Below, in pieces: positions 1-5,975 of a stretch of DNA of 5,975 nt. How positions within the stretch are numbered: the stretch's first letter is position 1; each line of letters starts with the position of its first letter. The notes under the pieces were generated by a model. That model searched no databases. It saw only the letters and a program-made list of their open reading frames with translations, and had not been told where the DNA came from. The DNA is from JABDNZ01 sp050049805 (lineage in GTDB: Bacteria; Gemmatimonadota; Gemmatimonadetes; Longimicrobiales; Gaopeijiaceae), in contig JASFVN010000285.1 in the NCBI GenBank assembly GCA_050049805.1, positions 1 through 5,975 on the forward strand, in the 5' to 3' direction. The position numbers and the translations under genes were made by a program.

Positions 1-319
1 CGCCGTCTACCTGGGGCTTGGAAGTGGTCGGTTCGAAGAGGGAATCCCCTTCGGCGCGGATGAACACACGTATGCGGCGGCGGTTGCCGATATGGACCGG
101 GACGGGGATGCCGATATCGTGGTGGGAAACGTCCAGGGGCAGAACGCAGTGTACCTGAACGATGGGTCCGGCAGAGTCTGGGTGGAGCAGAAGGTAGGCG
201 AAGAGGCCGAGGCGACCTACGGCGTCGCAACAGCTGATCTGGACGGCGACGGCTATCCGGATATCGGCTTCGCCAACTCGGAGGCCGTCAACCGGCTGTT
301 CTTCAACGTAGGTCGGTAG
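1..319 (+). CDS. FG-GAP/VCBS repeat protein, C-terminal fragment
   Basis: This is the 3' end of a gene that begins before the window; the open frame runs from base 2 to the TAG at 317-319 and gives about 105 residues. Two calcium-binding-type loops are visible: VADMDRDGDADIVVGN (from base 83) and TADLDGDGYPDIGFAN (from base 230). Both follow the DxDxDGxxD pattern of FG-GAP/VCBS repeats, and the stretches AVYLGLGSGRF, AVYLNDGSGRV and NRLFFN are the strands that usually follow each loop. The spacing of roughly 45-50 residues fits one blade of an integrin-like beta-propeller. Such proteins are normally exported and bind Ca2+ through the Asp loops; their ligands are rarely known. The protein ends right after the last repeat with no C-terminal sorting domain or anchor. 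A downstream link to the DUF5916 gene is possible but about 200 bp separate them. The repeat family is secure; the specific function is unknown. Confidence 0.85.
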   Translation, partial: AVYLGLGSGRFEEGIPFGADEHTYAAAVADMDRDGDADIVVGNVQGQNAVYLNDGSGRVWVEQKVGEEAEATYGVATADLDGDGYPDIGFANSEAVNRLFFNVGR

Positions 320-531
320 CGTTCCACCAGGCACGACGCACGGCGGCGGCGGATCCGTCCCGGCCCAGCCACGCCCCGGTCTCCTGATCCCAGAGGGGAC
401 CGCAAACGTCCTCGACCCTCTGGCCCTCCACAGTTCCTTTCCTTGATCGAAACCTTCAGCGTAAAAGAGTCGTCCAAGTAGATGTCCACCGCTCCCTGAC
501 ACTTTACCTGGGCGGTCTTGATGTCTGACAT
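303..531 (-). pseudogene. Possible small protein gene with a +1 frameshift
   Basis: Read from an ATG at 531, the first 31 codons (531 to 439) look like protein: MSDIKTAQVKCQGAVDIYLD, then DSFTLKVSIKE. After that the frame degrades into Arg/Gly-rich text and runs on into the neighbouring gene. If the A at complement position 438 is skipped, the reading continues as GTVEGQRVEDVCGPLWDQE, TGAWLGRDGS, AAAVRRAWWNATDLR and stops at a TGA (305-303). The joined product would be 75 residues, has two Cys and no signal peptide or membrane segment. Both halves show GC-biased third positions in their own frame. The joined ORF fills the gap almost exactly: its stop overlaps the end of the VCBS gene by 17 bp and its start overlaps the first codons of the DUF5916 gene. 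The switch lies in AAGGAAAGGAA, a place where one inserted A would explain it. I see no strong ribosome binding site and recognise no family. It could be a decayed gene, a sequencing error, or chance. Confidence 0.35.
320..520. other. Gap between VCBS gene and DUF5916 gene
   Basis: About 200 bases with no intact plus-strand gene. An in-frame TGA at 497-499 limits how far upstream the DUF5916 gene can start. I found no convincing -35/-10 pair; TTGATC at 443-448 is a weak -35 candidate without a good partner. No T-rich terminator follows the VCBS stop. The most gene-like content is the frameshifted minus-strand reading listed separately. Confidence 0.5.
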
Positions 532-3334
532 GCTCTATCGGGCGGCCCCGCTGTCTGCACTTCTGATATGGTTTCTAGCCGGCCCTGCCGGCGCTCAGGA
601 CTCCGCTCAACGGCCCCGGGGGCGGAGAGCCGCCGATCCGACCCGGATCCAGACCCTCGTCGACACGACGTATCAGCCGCAGACCGTGGACGACCCGGCC
701 CACCCCACGCCGGTGCCAGTGGCGACGGCAACACGGCTGGAGGGGGTCATCGCCATGGACGGCCGCCTGGAGGAGGCGGCGTGGGAGTCTGCCGCCCCGA
801 GCTCAGGGCTTCGCCAGTACCAGCCCGACGAGGGGGAGGCGTCCACCTATCCCATGGAGGTGTGGGTCCTGTACGACGACGAGGCCCTCTACATCGGCGC
901 CCGGTTGGACCAGCCGGAGGGAGTGGTGGCGCCCCTCGCCCGACGAGATCAGCTCCTTGACGCCGACGGGAACAACGGTTCGTTCAACTCCCTCACCACG
1001 GACAAGCTCATCATCCGGCTGGATCCCTACCACAACCACCTGGACGACGTCTGGTTCGAGGTGAACCCGCAGGGGGTCAAGGGGGACCAGTTCAACCGGG
1101 ACCCGTCGTGGGATCCGGTCTGGGAGACGGCTACCCATGTGGACTCCGAAGGGTGGAGTGCCGAGATGCGCATCCCCTTCAGTCAACTCCGCTTTTCCCA
1201 GGATCCCGAGCAGACCTGGGGGTTCCAGATCTGGCGTTACCTGGACCAACGCAACGAGCAGGACATGTGGTCGTTTCGAGGGCGGAATGAGCCCAGCGGA
1301 CCGGCCTTCTTCGGGCACCTGGAGGGACTGGAGATCCACGATCGGCCCAGGCAGCTCGAGGTGATGCCCTATGTGGTGGCTGGGAGCCGGTTCGAGCACG
1401 CTCGGTCCGGGGATCCCTACCACGACGGGCGTGATATGAGCTTCAGCTCCGGCGCAGACGTGAAGTACCTTCTCACGTCCAACCTCACCCTGGACGCTAC
1501 CCTGAATCCCGATTTCGGGCAGGTGGAAGTGGACCCGTCGGTCCTGAACCTCAGCGCCTTCGAGACCTATTACGACGAAAAACGCCCCTTTTTTATCGCC
1601 GGGGCCAGCGCCTTCAGCTTCGGGGGCATGAGCTGCATGTTCTGCACGAACTCCTCGGGTTTGAGCGCATTCTACTCCCGCCGCATCGGCCGGCCGCCGC
1701 AACTCGCTGGGCACGTGGACGACATCTCCACGTATGCCGATGTGCCGGACAAGACCTCGATTCTGGGAGCCGCCAAGATTACCGGCCGGACCCAGAGCGG
1801 GTACACGGTGGGGTTGCTGAACGCCGTGACGGGTCAGGAGGAGGCCCGATACACCAGCGCTGAAGGCCCGTCAGAGGGTACTCAGGTGGTGGAGCCCCTC
1901 ACCAACTACTTCGTGGGACGCGTGAACAAGGAGTTCCGGGACGGGGCCACAACCTTCGGTGGGATCCTCACGTCCACAGCCAGGCGGATGAACGACCCGG
2001 CGGTGGAGGCCCTCCTTCGTAGCCACGCCGAGTCCATGGGCATCGACTGGAACCACCGTTGGCAGGGTCGGACGTACCAATGGATGGGAAGCGTGTTGTT
2101 CTCCAACGTGGCCGGGTCGCCGGAAGCCATGCTTCGCACCCAGGAGTCCAGCGCCCACTACTTCCAGCGGCCCGATCGATCCGTGGAGGGCGATGGGTTC
2201 TTCAACGCCCGCTACGACCCCAACGCCACATCCCTTCGCGGGTATGGGCTTTTTACACGGGTGAGCAAGAACGCCGGGATCCTCCGCTGGGAAGCCATGG
2301 CGAACGTTCGCAGTCCCGGGTTCGAAGTGAACGATCTGGCTTTCCTGGGCCGCTCCGACTACACCTGGCTCAATGGCAACATCGCCGGTGTCTGGACCAC
2401 GCCCACGCGGTGGTACCGGAGCATCTTCACCACCTTCGGAGGGGCCACCGAGTACAACTATGACGGCGATCGCACCCGCGCCAACCTGCAGGCCTTCTTC
2501 CAGCTCGAGTTCCTCAACTTCTGGCGGATCCGGGCCATGGCTATCCACGACATACCGTCGTACGACGACCGTATCACCCGGGGCGGCCCCGTGGTGAAAC
2601 GGACCGGGTACGATGTGGCCAACCTCCAGCTGTCCACCGATGCCCGGGCTCCGGCGGTATTCGACGTTGCAGTGCAGGTTTCCAACGGCATCGGCACCGA
2701 CACCCGGTCCCTCATGATCACCCCGGGCGTTGCCCTGAAACCCGCCGCCAACGTCTTCATCCAACTTTCGCCCAGCTACCACCGGGACCAGTCCAGCCAG
2801 CAGTACGTGACGGCCGTGGACGACCCCACGGCCACGGCGTTTTATGGTCGACGCTACGTGTTCGGCTTCATCGAGACCACGACCCTCTCCCTCACCACCC
2901 GTGTGAACTGGACGTTCACTCCCGACCTCACGCTTCAGCTCTTTGCCCAGCCGTTCATCGCCAGCGGCGACTACTCCTCCTTCCGGGAGTTCGCGGCCCC
3001 TCGCACCATGGACAAGATGGTGTACGGCGAGGACATGGGGGTTCTCAGCTACGATGAGGATGGGTCCGAATACACTGTGGATCCCGACGCTGGAGGGCCC
3101 GCGGAAGCCTTCACCTTCCGGAACCCCGACTTTACCCGGAGCGCCCTCCGGGGCACCGCGGTGCTTCGCTGGGAGTACCGCCCCGGCTCGACCCTCTACT
3201 TCGTCTGGACCCAGGAGCGGGCCGGGTACGATCCCAGCGGAGACTTCGACTTCGGGCGGGCACGCCGGAACCTGTTCGACCAGCGGCCCCTGAACGTGTT
3301 CCAGATCAAAGCGACCTACTGGTTCGGGAGGTAG
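521..3334 (+). CDS. DUF5916 outer-membrane protein with CBM9-like domain
   Basis: A 937-residue exported protein. Residues 1-25 form a signal peptide (Arg7, hydrophobic LSALLIWFLAG, likely cut at PAGA|QD). Residues about 68-270 form a carbohydrate-binding family 9-like beta-sandwich: IAMDGRLEEAAWE, VWVLYDDEALYIGARLD, WFEVNPQGVKGD and GWSAEMRIPFSQLRF are hallmarks of this domain. The rest is the DUF5916 region: DATLNPDFGQVEVDPS (325-340), YYDEKRPFFIAG (350-361), a CMFC pair (Cys372/Cys375) and FYSRRIGR (384-391). Many alternating aromatic strands follow to the end, finishing in KATYWFGR, as expected of an outer-membrane beta-barrel. The family is common in Gemmatimonadota and Bacteroidota-like lineages; a role in binding or taking up glycans or other ligands is inferred, not proven. 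Possible starts are TTG 518, ATG 521 and ATG 530; I chose 521 because GGCGG lies 5 bases upstream, but 530 would also keep the signal peptide. Complete, no breaks seen. Confidence 0.9.
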   Translation: MSDMLYRAAPLSALLIWFLAGPAGAQDSAQRPRGRRAADPTRIQTLVDTTYQPQTVDDPAHPTPVPVATATRLEGVIAMDGRLEEAAWESAAPSSGLRQYQPDEGEASTYPMEVWVLYDDEALYIGARLDQPEGVVAPLARRDQLLDADGNNGSFNSLTTDKLIIRLDPYHNHLDDVWFEVNPQGVKGDQFNRDPSWDPVWETATHVDSEGWSAEMRIPFSQLRFSQDPEQTWGFQIWRYLDQRNEQDMWSFRGRNEPSGPAFFGHLEGLEIHDRPRQLEVMPYVVAGSRFEHARSGDPYHDGRDMSFSSGADVKYLLTSNLTLDATLNPDFGQVEVDPSVLNLSAFETYYDEKRPFFIAGASAFSFGGMSCMFCTNSSGLSAFYSRRIGRPPQLAGHVDDISTYADVPDKTSILGAAKITGRTQSGYTVGLLNAVTGQEEARYTSAEGPSEGTQVVEPLTNYFVGRVNKEFRDGATTFGGILTSTARRMNDPAVEALLRSHAESMGIDWNHRWQGRTYQWMGSVLFSNVAGSPEAMLRTQESSAHYFQRPDRSVEGDGFFNARYDPNATSLRGYGLFTRVSKNAGILRWEAMANVRSPGFEVNDLAFLGRSDYTWLNGNIAGVWTTPTRWYRSIFTTFGGATEYNYDGDRTRANLQAFFQLEFLNFWRIRAMAIHDIPSYDDRITRGGPVVKRTGYDVANLQLSTDARAPAVFDVAVQVSNGIGTDTRSLMITPGVALKPAANVFIQLSPSYHRDQSSQQYVTAVDDPTATAFYGRRYVFGFIETTTLSLTTRVNWTFTPDLTLQLFAQPFIASGDYSSFREFAAPRTMDKMVYGEDMGVLSYDEDGSEYTVDPDAGGPAEAFTFRNPDFTRSALRGTAVLRWEYRPGSTLYFVWTQERAGYDPSGDFDFGRARRNLFDQRPLNVFQIKATYWFGR

Positions 3335-3378
3335 GGGGCCGGGTCCCCTCGGCCCCCCGGTTTCGGGGCCGAAGCCGG
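3334..3378 (+). terminator. GC-rich double hairpin between convergent genes
   Basis: The first stem begins at the last base of the DUF5916 stop codon: GGGGGCCG (3334-3341) pairs with CGGCCCCC (3350-3357) around an 8-base loop. A second stem follows directly: CCGGTTTCG (3357-3365) pairs with CGAAGCCGG (3370-3378), with one T/G wobble and a GGGC loop. The two share only base 3357. The wobble is a pair only in the plus-strand transcript; in the minus-strand transcript it is an A/C mismatch, so the structure mainly suits the DUF5916 transcript. There is no T tract after either stem, so intrinsic termination would be weak; protection of the 3' end or slowing of convergent transcription is equally possible. 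Confidence 0.5.
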
Positions 3379-3389
3379 CGGCTGTTCCC

Positions 3390-4595
3390 TCATGCTACAT
3401 ACATGGACTTCAGTAGACCGACTCTCCTCGGGATGTCGATTGCGTGACTGCATCGGGCGGTGCAAGCCGAGCACGAAGCACAGGTAGCTAGACCCTGCCG
3501 CGGCCGGATTCCATCCAGCGTCATTCGGGCGTGAGGGAAGTTGGCGTACTGGGCCGCGTACATGTAGGTGCGCATGAGGGTCGGAATGTCCACGTCCTGT
3601 GGGCAACTTGGCAGACACTCCTGGCATTGCTGGCAGAACTGCAAGCTGCTTGGCAGATCGTCCTGCCCCAGGAATCGCCGCTCTTCGTCCGTGTATGAGA
3701 GGTCGGAAGCCACCGTCCAGTCCAGATCCATCTGATCGAAGGCCGTGACTCCTGGGATGATGGTGGTCACCTCCTCGTGGTTCAAAACCCATTTGATCAT
3801 GGCGGTCTTGTTGGAGTCCTGCGCTCCGGCTGGGGAGTCGGGTCCCCTCTGGCCTCCCCCCAGGGCCTTCATCCCGACGATTCCGACACCTTTACTTGTG
3901 GCATTCCTCATCGCCTCCAGAAGCTCCTGGTTGTCCGCCATGGTCACATTGAACGCAACGAGAGCCACGGACCAGAAGTCGTCTTTTGCCATCTCGTTGA
4001 GTACCTCAGCCTGGCCCGAATGGGTCGACAGGCCTGGCCAGCGGATCCTCCCCTGCTCCTGGAGCTCCCCGAAGTATTCCCGGGCTATCTCGTTGTTCAC
4101 CCCCTCAGCGTCTGAGATGGAGTGATGGTATAGAATGTCCACGTAGTCCGTTTGCAGGCGGTTCAGGCAGCCTTCGAAAGTCCGCTCCAGCTCACTCCTG
4201 AACCGAGAACGGTCGACCCTCCGGATGCTATGTCCGATCTTCGTGGCCAGGCAGATCTCGTCCCGGATTCCCCGCTCGCTGATGAAGTTGCCGAGCACCT
4301 CTTCGCTCCTGCCTTGCAGGTATACCTCTGCGGTATCGAAATGCCGGACACCCAGGTCGTAGGCATAATGGTAGAGGGCGGGTGAATCGCTGTTCATGGC
4401 TCCAATGCTCACGACCGGCAGCGCGATTCCGGTCCTCCCCAGGGTTCGCTGAATCGGCGTCCCAGACTCCTGCTCTTTGGCTGGTTGGGCTGCCGCCATG
4501 TTCGGCGTCGAGCCGGCAAGACCAATGGAAGCGATCCCCATGGCACTCTTTGACAGGAAAGCTCTTCTGGATTGTGGATGCCTCTCGATGGTCAT
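3390..4595 (-). CDS. Tat-exported aldo/keto reductase with two [4Fe-4S] motifs
   Basis: A 401-residue oxidoreductase. Residues 9-16, SRRAFLSK, form a twin-arginine motif, followed by the hydrophobic stretch MGIASIGLAG and a likely cleavage site near NMAAA|Q (36). This implies folding with cofactors in the cytoplasm and export by Tat. Residues about 48-310 are the aldo/keto reductase TIM barrel; the catalytic four are visible as Asp87 and Tyr92 (HFDTAEVY), Lys119 (LATKIG) and His158 (VDILYHHS). GIVGMKALGGG and TTIIPGV near the end of the barrel are also typical. The C-terminal tail carries CQQCQECLPSCP (Cys321, 324, 327, 331) and CASCSACTARC (Cys372, 375, 378, 382), two ferredoxin-like CxxCxxCxxxC sets. 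Substrate unknown; electrons probably pass between a nicotinamide-dependent site and the clusters. Start ATG 4595 is preceded by AGAGGA at 7 bases. An alternative GTG at 4730 would add 45 residues before the Tat motif and is less likely. Stop TGA 3392-3390. Confidence 0.92.
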   Translation of the reverse strand: MTIERHPQSRRAFLSKSAMGIASIGLAGSTPNMAAAQPAKEQESGTPIQRTLGRTGIALPVVSIGAMNSDSPALYHYAYDLGVRHFDTAEVYLQGRSEEVLGNFISERGIRDEICLATKIGHSIRRVDRSRFRSELERTFEGCLNRLQTDYVDILYHHSISDAEGVNNEIAREYFGELQEQGRIRWPGLSTHSGQAEVLNEMAKDDFWSVALVAFNVTMADNQELLEAMRNATSKGVGIVGMKALGGGQRGPDSPAGAQDSNKTAMIKWVLNHEEVTTIIPGVTAFDQMDLDWTVASDLSYTDEERRFLGQDDLPSSLQFCQQCQECLPSCPQDVDIPTLMRTYMYAAQYANFPHARMTLDGIRPRQGLATCASCSACTARCSHAIDIPRRVGLLKSMYVA

Positions 4596-4607
4596 GGCAG
4601 GATCCTC
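4596..4607 (-). promoter_or_regulatory. Ribosome binding site that sets the reductase start
   Basis: Reading the minus strand, AGAGGA is followed by TCCTGCC and then the ATG at 4595. The match to the anti-Shine-Dalgarno sequence and the 7-base gap are good. This supports the start that places the twin-arginine motif nine residues from the N-terminus, against the longer in-frame reading from GTG 4730. Confidence 0.65.
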
Positions 4608-4634
4608 TGTAGAGATGGGGCGCTTGGCTTGAAA

Positions 4635-4661
4635 GCCATGTACGCCAACGTACCTGCCATG
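4635..4661. repeat. Inverted repeat flanked by direct GCCATG copies
   Basis: In the leader of the reductase gene, GTACG (4640-4644) and CGTAC (4649-4653) form an inverted repeat around CCAA. The hexamer GCCATG occurs at 4635-4640 and again at 4656-4661, 21 bases apart, about two helical turns. The element lies 40-66 bases upstream of the start codon, where an operator could sit. The arms are short, so chance is a real alternative. Confidence 0.25.
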
Positions 4662-4695
4662 CCGGCTGGGGTCCACAGTCGCTCGGGGCGTAATG

Positions 4696-4725
4696 AAAGG
4701 AGGGGTCTCCGTATCCCTCTCCTCT
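4696..4725 (-). terminator. Likely terminator after the RsbRD-like gene
   Basis: Just past the TGA of the small helical gene, the minus strand reads AGGAG-A-GGG, a 9-base loop, then CCC-CTCCT. This is an 8-bp stem with one bulged A (arms 4723-4715 and 4705-4698), extended by a wobble and an A/T pair at its base. It is followed by a short TTTCATT run. The T run is weak, so termination may be partial. The structure also folds in the plus direction. It suggests that the reductase downstream is transcribed at least partly from its own promoter in the 131-bp leader, although I could not identify one. Confidence 0.45.
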
Positions 4726-4726
4726 T

Positions 4727-5221
4727 TCACAGCCCTTGAAAGAGGGCCCTCAGATCCACAGACGGGGAACGGTATTTGTTCGCACGTGCCAGAAACCCCC
4801 TGGCCAGAGCGTCCTTCCCGATGCCCAACCCTGTGGAGATCAGCCCCAGGGCCTCCGGCTGCTCGTCAGGAGGGAGGCGATCCAGGACCTCCCTCCAGAT
4901 GGCCTCTTCCAGGGCGTTGAACGCGATCTGGACCTCGAACAGGTCAAAGCCACTGGTGAAGCGATCCTCAGCGATGCGATCGGCGTGGTCCAGGAGGGCG
5001 TCCGCCGTCCGGGTAAGGACCGCACGTCGGGTCGTATCGTAGAGGGCCTCCACCAGGGTCTTTGTCTCTTCGGGTCCCAATGCCCGGTAGTGGGCCAGGT
5101 GCGCCCGCCCCATGGCCTCTAGGGCCCGTTGGATGATGGCCGGGGCCCGTGTATCCAGCAGCTCACCAAGTGTCATTGGGCTCGTTCTCGTCTTGAGTGC
5201 AGTGGCCGGAACTCGGCTCAT
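4727..5221 (-). CDS. Small helical protein, RsbRD N-terminal domain-like
   Basis: A 164-residue soluble protein with no signal peptide or membrane segment. It appears nearly all alpha-helical. The order of helices, starting TLGELLDTRAPAIIQRALEA, with a later FDLFEVQIAFNALEEAIWRE stretch and a final GLGIGKDALARGFLARANK helix, resembles the RsbRD N-terminal domain. That domain is found at the front of stressosome (RsbR-type) proteins and some histidine kinases. Here it stands alone: there is no STAS, kinase or receiver domain. The resemblance is by pattern only and I cannot confirm it by profile search. The upstream malic enzyme gene ends 42 bases away on the same strand, so they may share a transcript. 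ATG 5221 has GGAG four bases upstream; ATG 5176 (MTLGELL) is a second candidate that begins exactly at the domain, with a weaker GAG signal, giving 149 residues. A sensory or partner-binding role is inferred. Confidence 0.75.
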   Translation of the reverse strand: MSRVPATALKTRTSPMTLGELLDTRAPAIIQRALEAMGRAHLAHYRALGPEETKTLVEALYDTTRRAVLTRTADALLDHADRIAEDRFTSGFDLFEVQIAFNALEEAIWREVLDRLPPDEQPEALGLISTGLGIGKDALARGFLARANKYRSPSVDLRALFQGL

Positions 5222-5263
5222 ACTGCTCCGCAGGAATCACTTTCCCCTCTCCCCTCAATCGCC

Positions 5264-5975
5264 TCAGGCCCCCGGACGGTATCGAACCTCCCGGTATTCG
5301 GGAAACCACATGGCGCGGGCTACCGTGTCTCCGAGATCGTCAAGGGTCGGCTCCGGAGCGAGTCCCTCCTCTGCAGCCCGTCGGATCACGGCGCAAGCCA
5401 CCGCATGGGAGCATTCACGGATCCTCGTCAACTCCGGATAGACTGAAACGGTGTCGAGGTCCGCCTGGGACACCTGGCCGGCAAGGGCCCGAGCCGCGGC
5501 CAGGAATAGGCCATCAGTGACCCGCTTCACCTTTCCAACCCAGATCCCCAGCCCCACTCCCGGGAAGATGAAGGCGTTGTTCCCCTGCCCGATGCGAAAC
5601 CGCCGACCCCCATGGGATACGGGTGCGAAGGGGCTGCCCGTAGCCACGATTCCCCTTCCTTCCGACCAGGAGATGGCCTGCTCCGCCGTGCACTCGCTTT
5701 TGCTGGTGGGATTGGAGAGGGGGAAGATCACAGGTCGCTGGTTGTACTCGGCCATGGATCGGACAATCGATTCGGTGAACATCCCCGGGGTCCCAGAGGT
5801 GCCGATGAGGATGGTGGGCTGGATGTTTCGGACCGCCTCTTCAAGAGTGATCCGATCCCGATCCGCACAGGTGAAACCCTGAATCTCCTCCAGGGGTCGG
5901 GCGAAGGCCTCCTTGAAATCCTCCAGCCCGGGCCGGGCGTCGGTCACCAGCCCCTTGCTGTCCACCATCCAGATC
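5264..5975 (-). CDS. NAD(P)-dependent malic enzyme, C-terminal part
   Basis: The gene continues beyond the right edge; 236 C-terminal residues are visible, ending in TGA 5266-5264. The enzyme oxidatively decarboxylates malate to pyruvate and CO2 with reduction of NAD+ or NADP+ in the cytoplasm. The visible part is the end of the dinucleotide-binding domain and the C-terminal region. Clear landmarks are IWMVDSKGLVTD at the edge, TILIGTSGTPGMFTE, IFPLSNPTSKSECTAEQA and RIGQGNNAFIFPGVGLG. By analogy with animal mitochondrial malic enzyme, the Asn in SNPTSK and an Asn in QGNN bind malate. The sequence type matches the large (roughly 550-residue) class shared by eukaryotes and bacterial SfcA/MaeA, not the short MaeB class, so about 40% of the protein is seen. 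Cofactor preference cannot be read here because the N-terminal Rossmann loop is outside the window. Probably first in a short operon with the following helical protein. Confidence 0.93.
   Translation of the reverse strand, partial: IWMVDSKGLVTDARPGLEDFKEAFARPLEEIQGFTCADRDRITLEEAVRNIQPTILIGTSGTPGMFTESIVRSMAEYNQRPVIFPLSNPTSKSECTAEQAISWSEGRGIVATGSPFAPVSHGGRRFRIGQGNNAFIFPGVGLGIWVGKVKRVTDGLFLAAARALAGQVSQADLDTVSVYPELTRIRECSHAVACAVIRRAAEEGLAPEPTLDDLGDTVARAMWFPEYREVRYRPGA

Noticed and set aside
443..470. TTGATC and a following A-rich stretch as a promoter for the DUF5916 gene.
   Set aside because: No -10-like hexamer at a suitable distance; the match is no better than chance.
803..1714. A 303-codon open frame on the minus strand, antisense to the DUF5916 gene.
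   Set aside because: Its translation is rich in Gly, Pro, Val and His with no recognisable motif; it mirrors the GC-biased codons of the well-supported gene on the other strand.
1871..2782. A second 303-codon minus-strand open frame antisense to the DUF5916 gene.
   Set aside because: Same shadow pattern as the other antisense frame; the equal length is coincidence and the two translations do not resemble each other.
3316..3792. A 158-codon minus-strand frame overlapping the 3' end of the reductase.
   Set aside because: It is an alternate frame of the reductase gene, whose Fe-S cysteine motifs prove the other frame.
4596..4730. N-terminal extension of the reductase from GTG 4730.
   Set aside because: It would put 45 mostly polar residues ahead of the Tat signal, uses a weaker start codon and spans a terminator-like hairpin; ATG 4595 has a good ribosome binding site.
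5239..5255. Pyrimidine-rich tract (purine-rich on the minus strand) upstream of the small helical gene as its ribosome binding site.
   Set aside because: It lies about 18 or more bases from ATG 5221 and further from 5176, too far for a normal Shine-Dalgarno sequence.

Overview
The window is GC-rich DNA with GC-biased third codon positions, from a Gram-negative bacterium with an outer membrane. A large DUF5916-type outer-membrane protein, an FG-GAP/VCBS repeat protein and a Tat-exported aldo/keto reductase together fit Gemmatimonadota or a related lineage (Rhodothermota, Acidobacteriota and others also carry these families). The phylum assignment is inference; there is no rRNA or marker gene here.

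Layout. Positions 1-319 (+) hold the C-terminal end of an FG-GAP/VCBS repeat protein. Positions 320-520 carry no intact gene. On the minus strand this gap is filled by a possible 75-residue protein (531 down to 303) that reads well only if one base near 438 is skipped. Positions 521-3334 (+) encode a large secreted/outer-membrane protein with an N-terminal CBM9-like domain and a C-terminal beta-barrel. A GC-rich double hairpin at 3334-3378 separates it from the convergent minus-strand genes.

The minus-strand cluster, in transcription order, has three genes. First is the C-terminal part of an NAD(P)-dependent malic enzyme (5975 to 5264, cut by the window edge). After 42 bp comes a small all-helical protein resembling the RsbRD N-terminal domain (5221 to 4727). 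After a 131-bp leader comes an aldo/keto reductase with a Tat signal peptide and two C-terminal [4Fe-4S] motifs (4595 to 3390).

How they may work together. The malic enzyme makes pyruvate, CO2 and NAD(P)H in the cytoplasm. The small helical protein is close enough to share its transcript, but its role is unknown. The aldo/keto reductase is probably a separate transcription unit, because a likely hairpin terminator and its own good ribosome binding site precede it. The two plus-strand genes encode cell-surface or exported proteins with no obvious pathway link to the minus-strand set. I see no mobile element, CRISPR array, RNA gene or phage gene. Nothing here amounts to a new defence or biosynthetic system. 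The least ordinary items are the frameshifted small ORF, the exported Fe-S aldo/keto reductase and the stand-alone RsbRD-like domain.
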